Position numbers and translations under genes: made by a program | Shown: positions 63,801 to 64,000 of the stretch, piece by piece | Position numbering within the stretch: position 1 is the first letter of the stretch | Layout of the letters: every line of letters begins with the position of its first letter | From: Emcibacter nanhaiensis | GTDB lineage: Bacteria; Pseudomonadota; Alphaproteobacteria; Sphingomonadales; Emcibacteraceae | Assembly: GCF_006385175.1 (NCBI RefSeq) | Contig: NZ_VFIY01000010.1 | Location: 62,001-126,000, forward strand | Length of the DNA stretch: 64,000 bases | Direction: 5' to 3' | The notes under the pieces: model-generated | Databases searched by the model: none | Seen by the model: the letters and a program-made list of their open reading frames with translations, nothing else | What the model was told of the DNA's origin: nothing

Positions 63801-64000
63801 ATGGCAAAAGTACTTATCATCGGCGCGGGGCTCGGCGGCATGCCGGCAGCTTATGAAATCCGGGAGGAGTTGGACAAAAGTCATGAAGTGATCATGATCA
63901 ATGAAAGTCCGCAGTTCAGATTTGTGCCGTCAAATCCCTGGGTGGCTGTGGGCTGGCGGCAAGCCGACGAAGTCGCCTTTGATGCGGAACCTTATCTGGC
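63801..64000 (+). CDS. Sulfide:quinone oxidoreductase-like flavoprotein (partial)
   Basis: First 66 codons. AKVLIIGAGLGGMPAAYEIREEL is a FAD-binding Rossmann start, and PQFRFVPSNPWVAVGWR is a signature of SQR/FCSD-type enzymes. Oxidises sulfide (or a related sulfur compound) with transfer to quinone at the inner membrane. AGGA eight bases before the ATG. The catalytic cysteines lie outside the window, so function rests on the N-terminus and the DUF2892 neighbour. Confidence 0.8.
   Translation, partial: MAKVLIIGAGLGGMPAAYEIREELDKSHEVIMINESPQFRFVPSNPWVAVGWRQADEVAFDAEPYL

Overview
The window is about 57-60 % GC with short intergenic gaps and reads as chromosome of a free-living, probably marine, Gram-negative alphaproteobacterium. 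The evidence is a TonB-dependent receptor, RND pumps, a LolA-like/RND envelope system, the rsmI-yraN-gshB and rph-rdgB-hemW blocks, an RpoH-type dnaK promoter (CTTG-N17-CCTATAT) and a CtrA-type box (TTAA-N7-TTAACC). An Emcibacter/Kordiimonas/Sneathiella-like lineage is a guess only. No rRNA, tRNA, CRISPR array, transposase or prophage was seen.

Layout. 1-4.9 kb: end of an OlsB-like acyltransferase, a zinc-ribbon protein with a cut-down methyltransferase-like domain, an AmpG-like transporter, ComM/YifB and an unknown membrane-anchored coiled-coil protein. 5-10.2 kb: envelope trio 1 (RND permease, LolA-like periplasmic protein, beta-barrel fused to an AMIN domain). 10.3-22.2 kb: a 2014-residue Ca-binding repeat protein, divergent from a type I secretion operon with two different ABC subunits and an HlyD adaptor. 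22.2-29.3 kb: housekeeping block gshB, SirB1-like, yraN, rsmI, LppC-like lipoprotein, hemW, rdgB, rph. 29.5-37.6 kb: heat-shock block hrcA-grpE and dnaK-dnaJ, interrupted by a PhnD-like binding protein, a sensor kinase and a PCu(A)C copper chaperone. 37.7-42.6 kb: orphan response regulator and an HAE1-type RND efflux pair. 42.8-48.3 kb: homoprotocatechuate meta-cleavage island (hpaF-hpaE-hpaD divergent from a DapA-family aldolase-hpaG, plus hpaR) with clear palindromic operators. 48.4-49.8 kb: AT-rich kinase-like orphan and a CDF metal exporter. 49.9-54.7 kb: phosphate-scavenging group (alkaline-phosphatase superfamily enzyme, Tat-exported PhoD, TonB receptor) with a PHO-box-like site. 54.9-58.3 kb: two unknown secreted proteins and an ammonium transporter-histidine kinase fusion. 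58.4-63.3 kb: envelope trio 2, same gene order as trio 1. 63.3-64 kb: a DUF2892 protein and the start of a sulfide:quinone oxidoreductase-like gene.

Most interesting: two paralogous RND / LolA-like / outer-membrane barrel operons, one with an AMIN domain on the barrel. These look like a complete inner-membrane, periplasm and outer-membrane relay for a lipidic cargo that I cannot name. Next are the asymmetric two-ABC secretion system with its giant repeat substrate, the Amt-histidine kinase fusion, and the hpa island with a 16-bp perfect inverted repeat as its operator.
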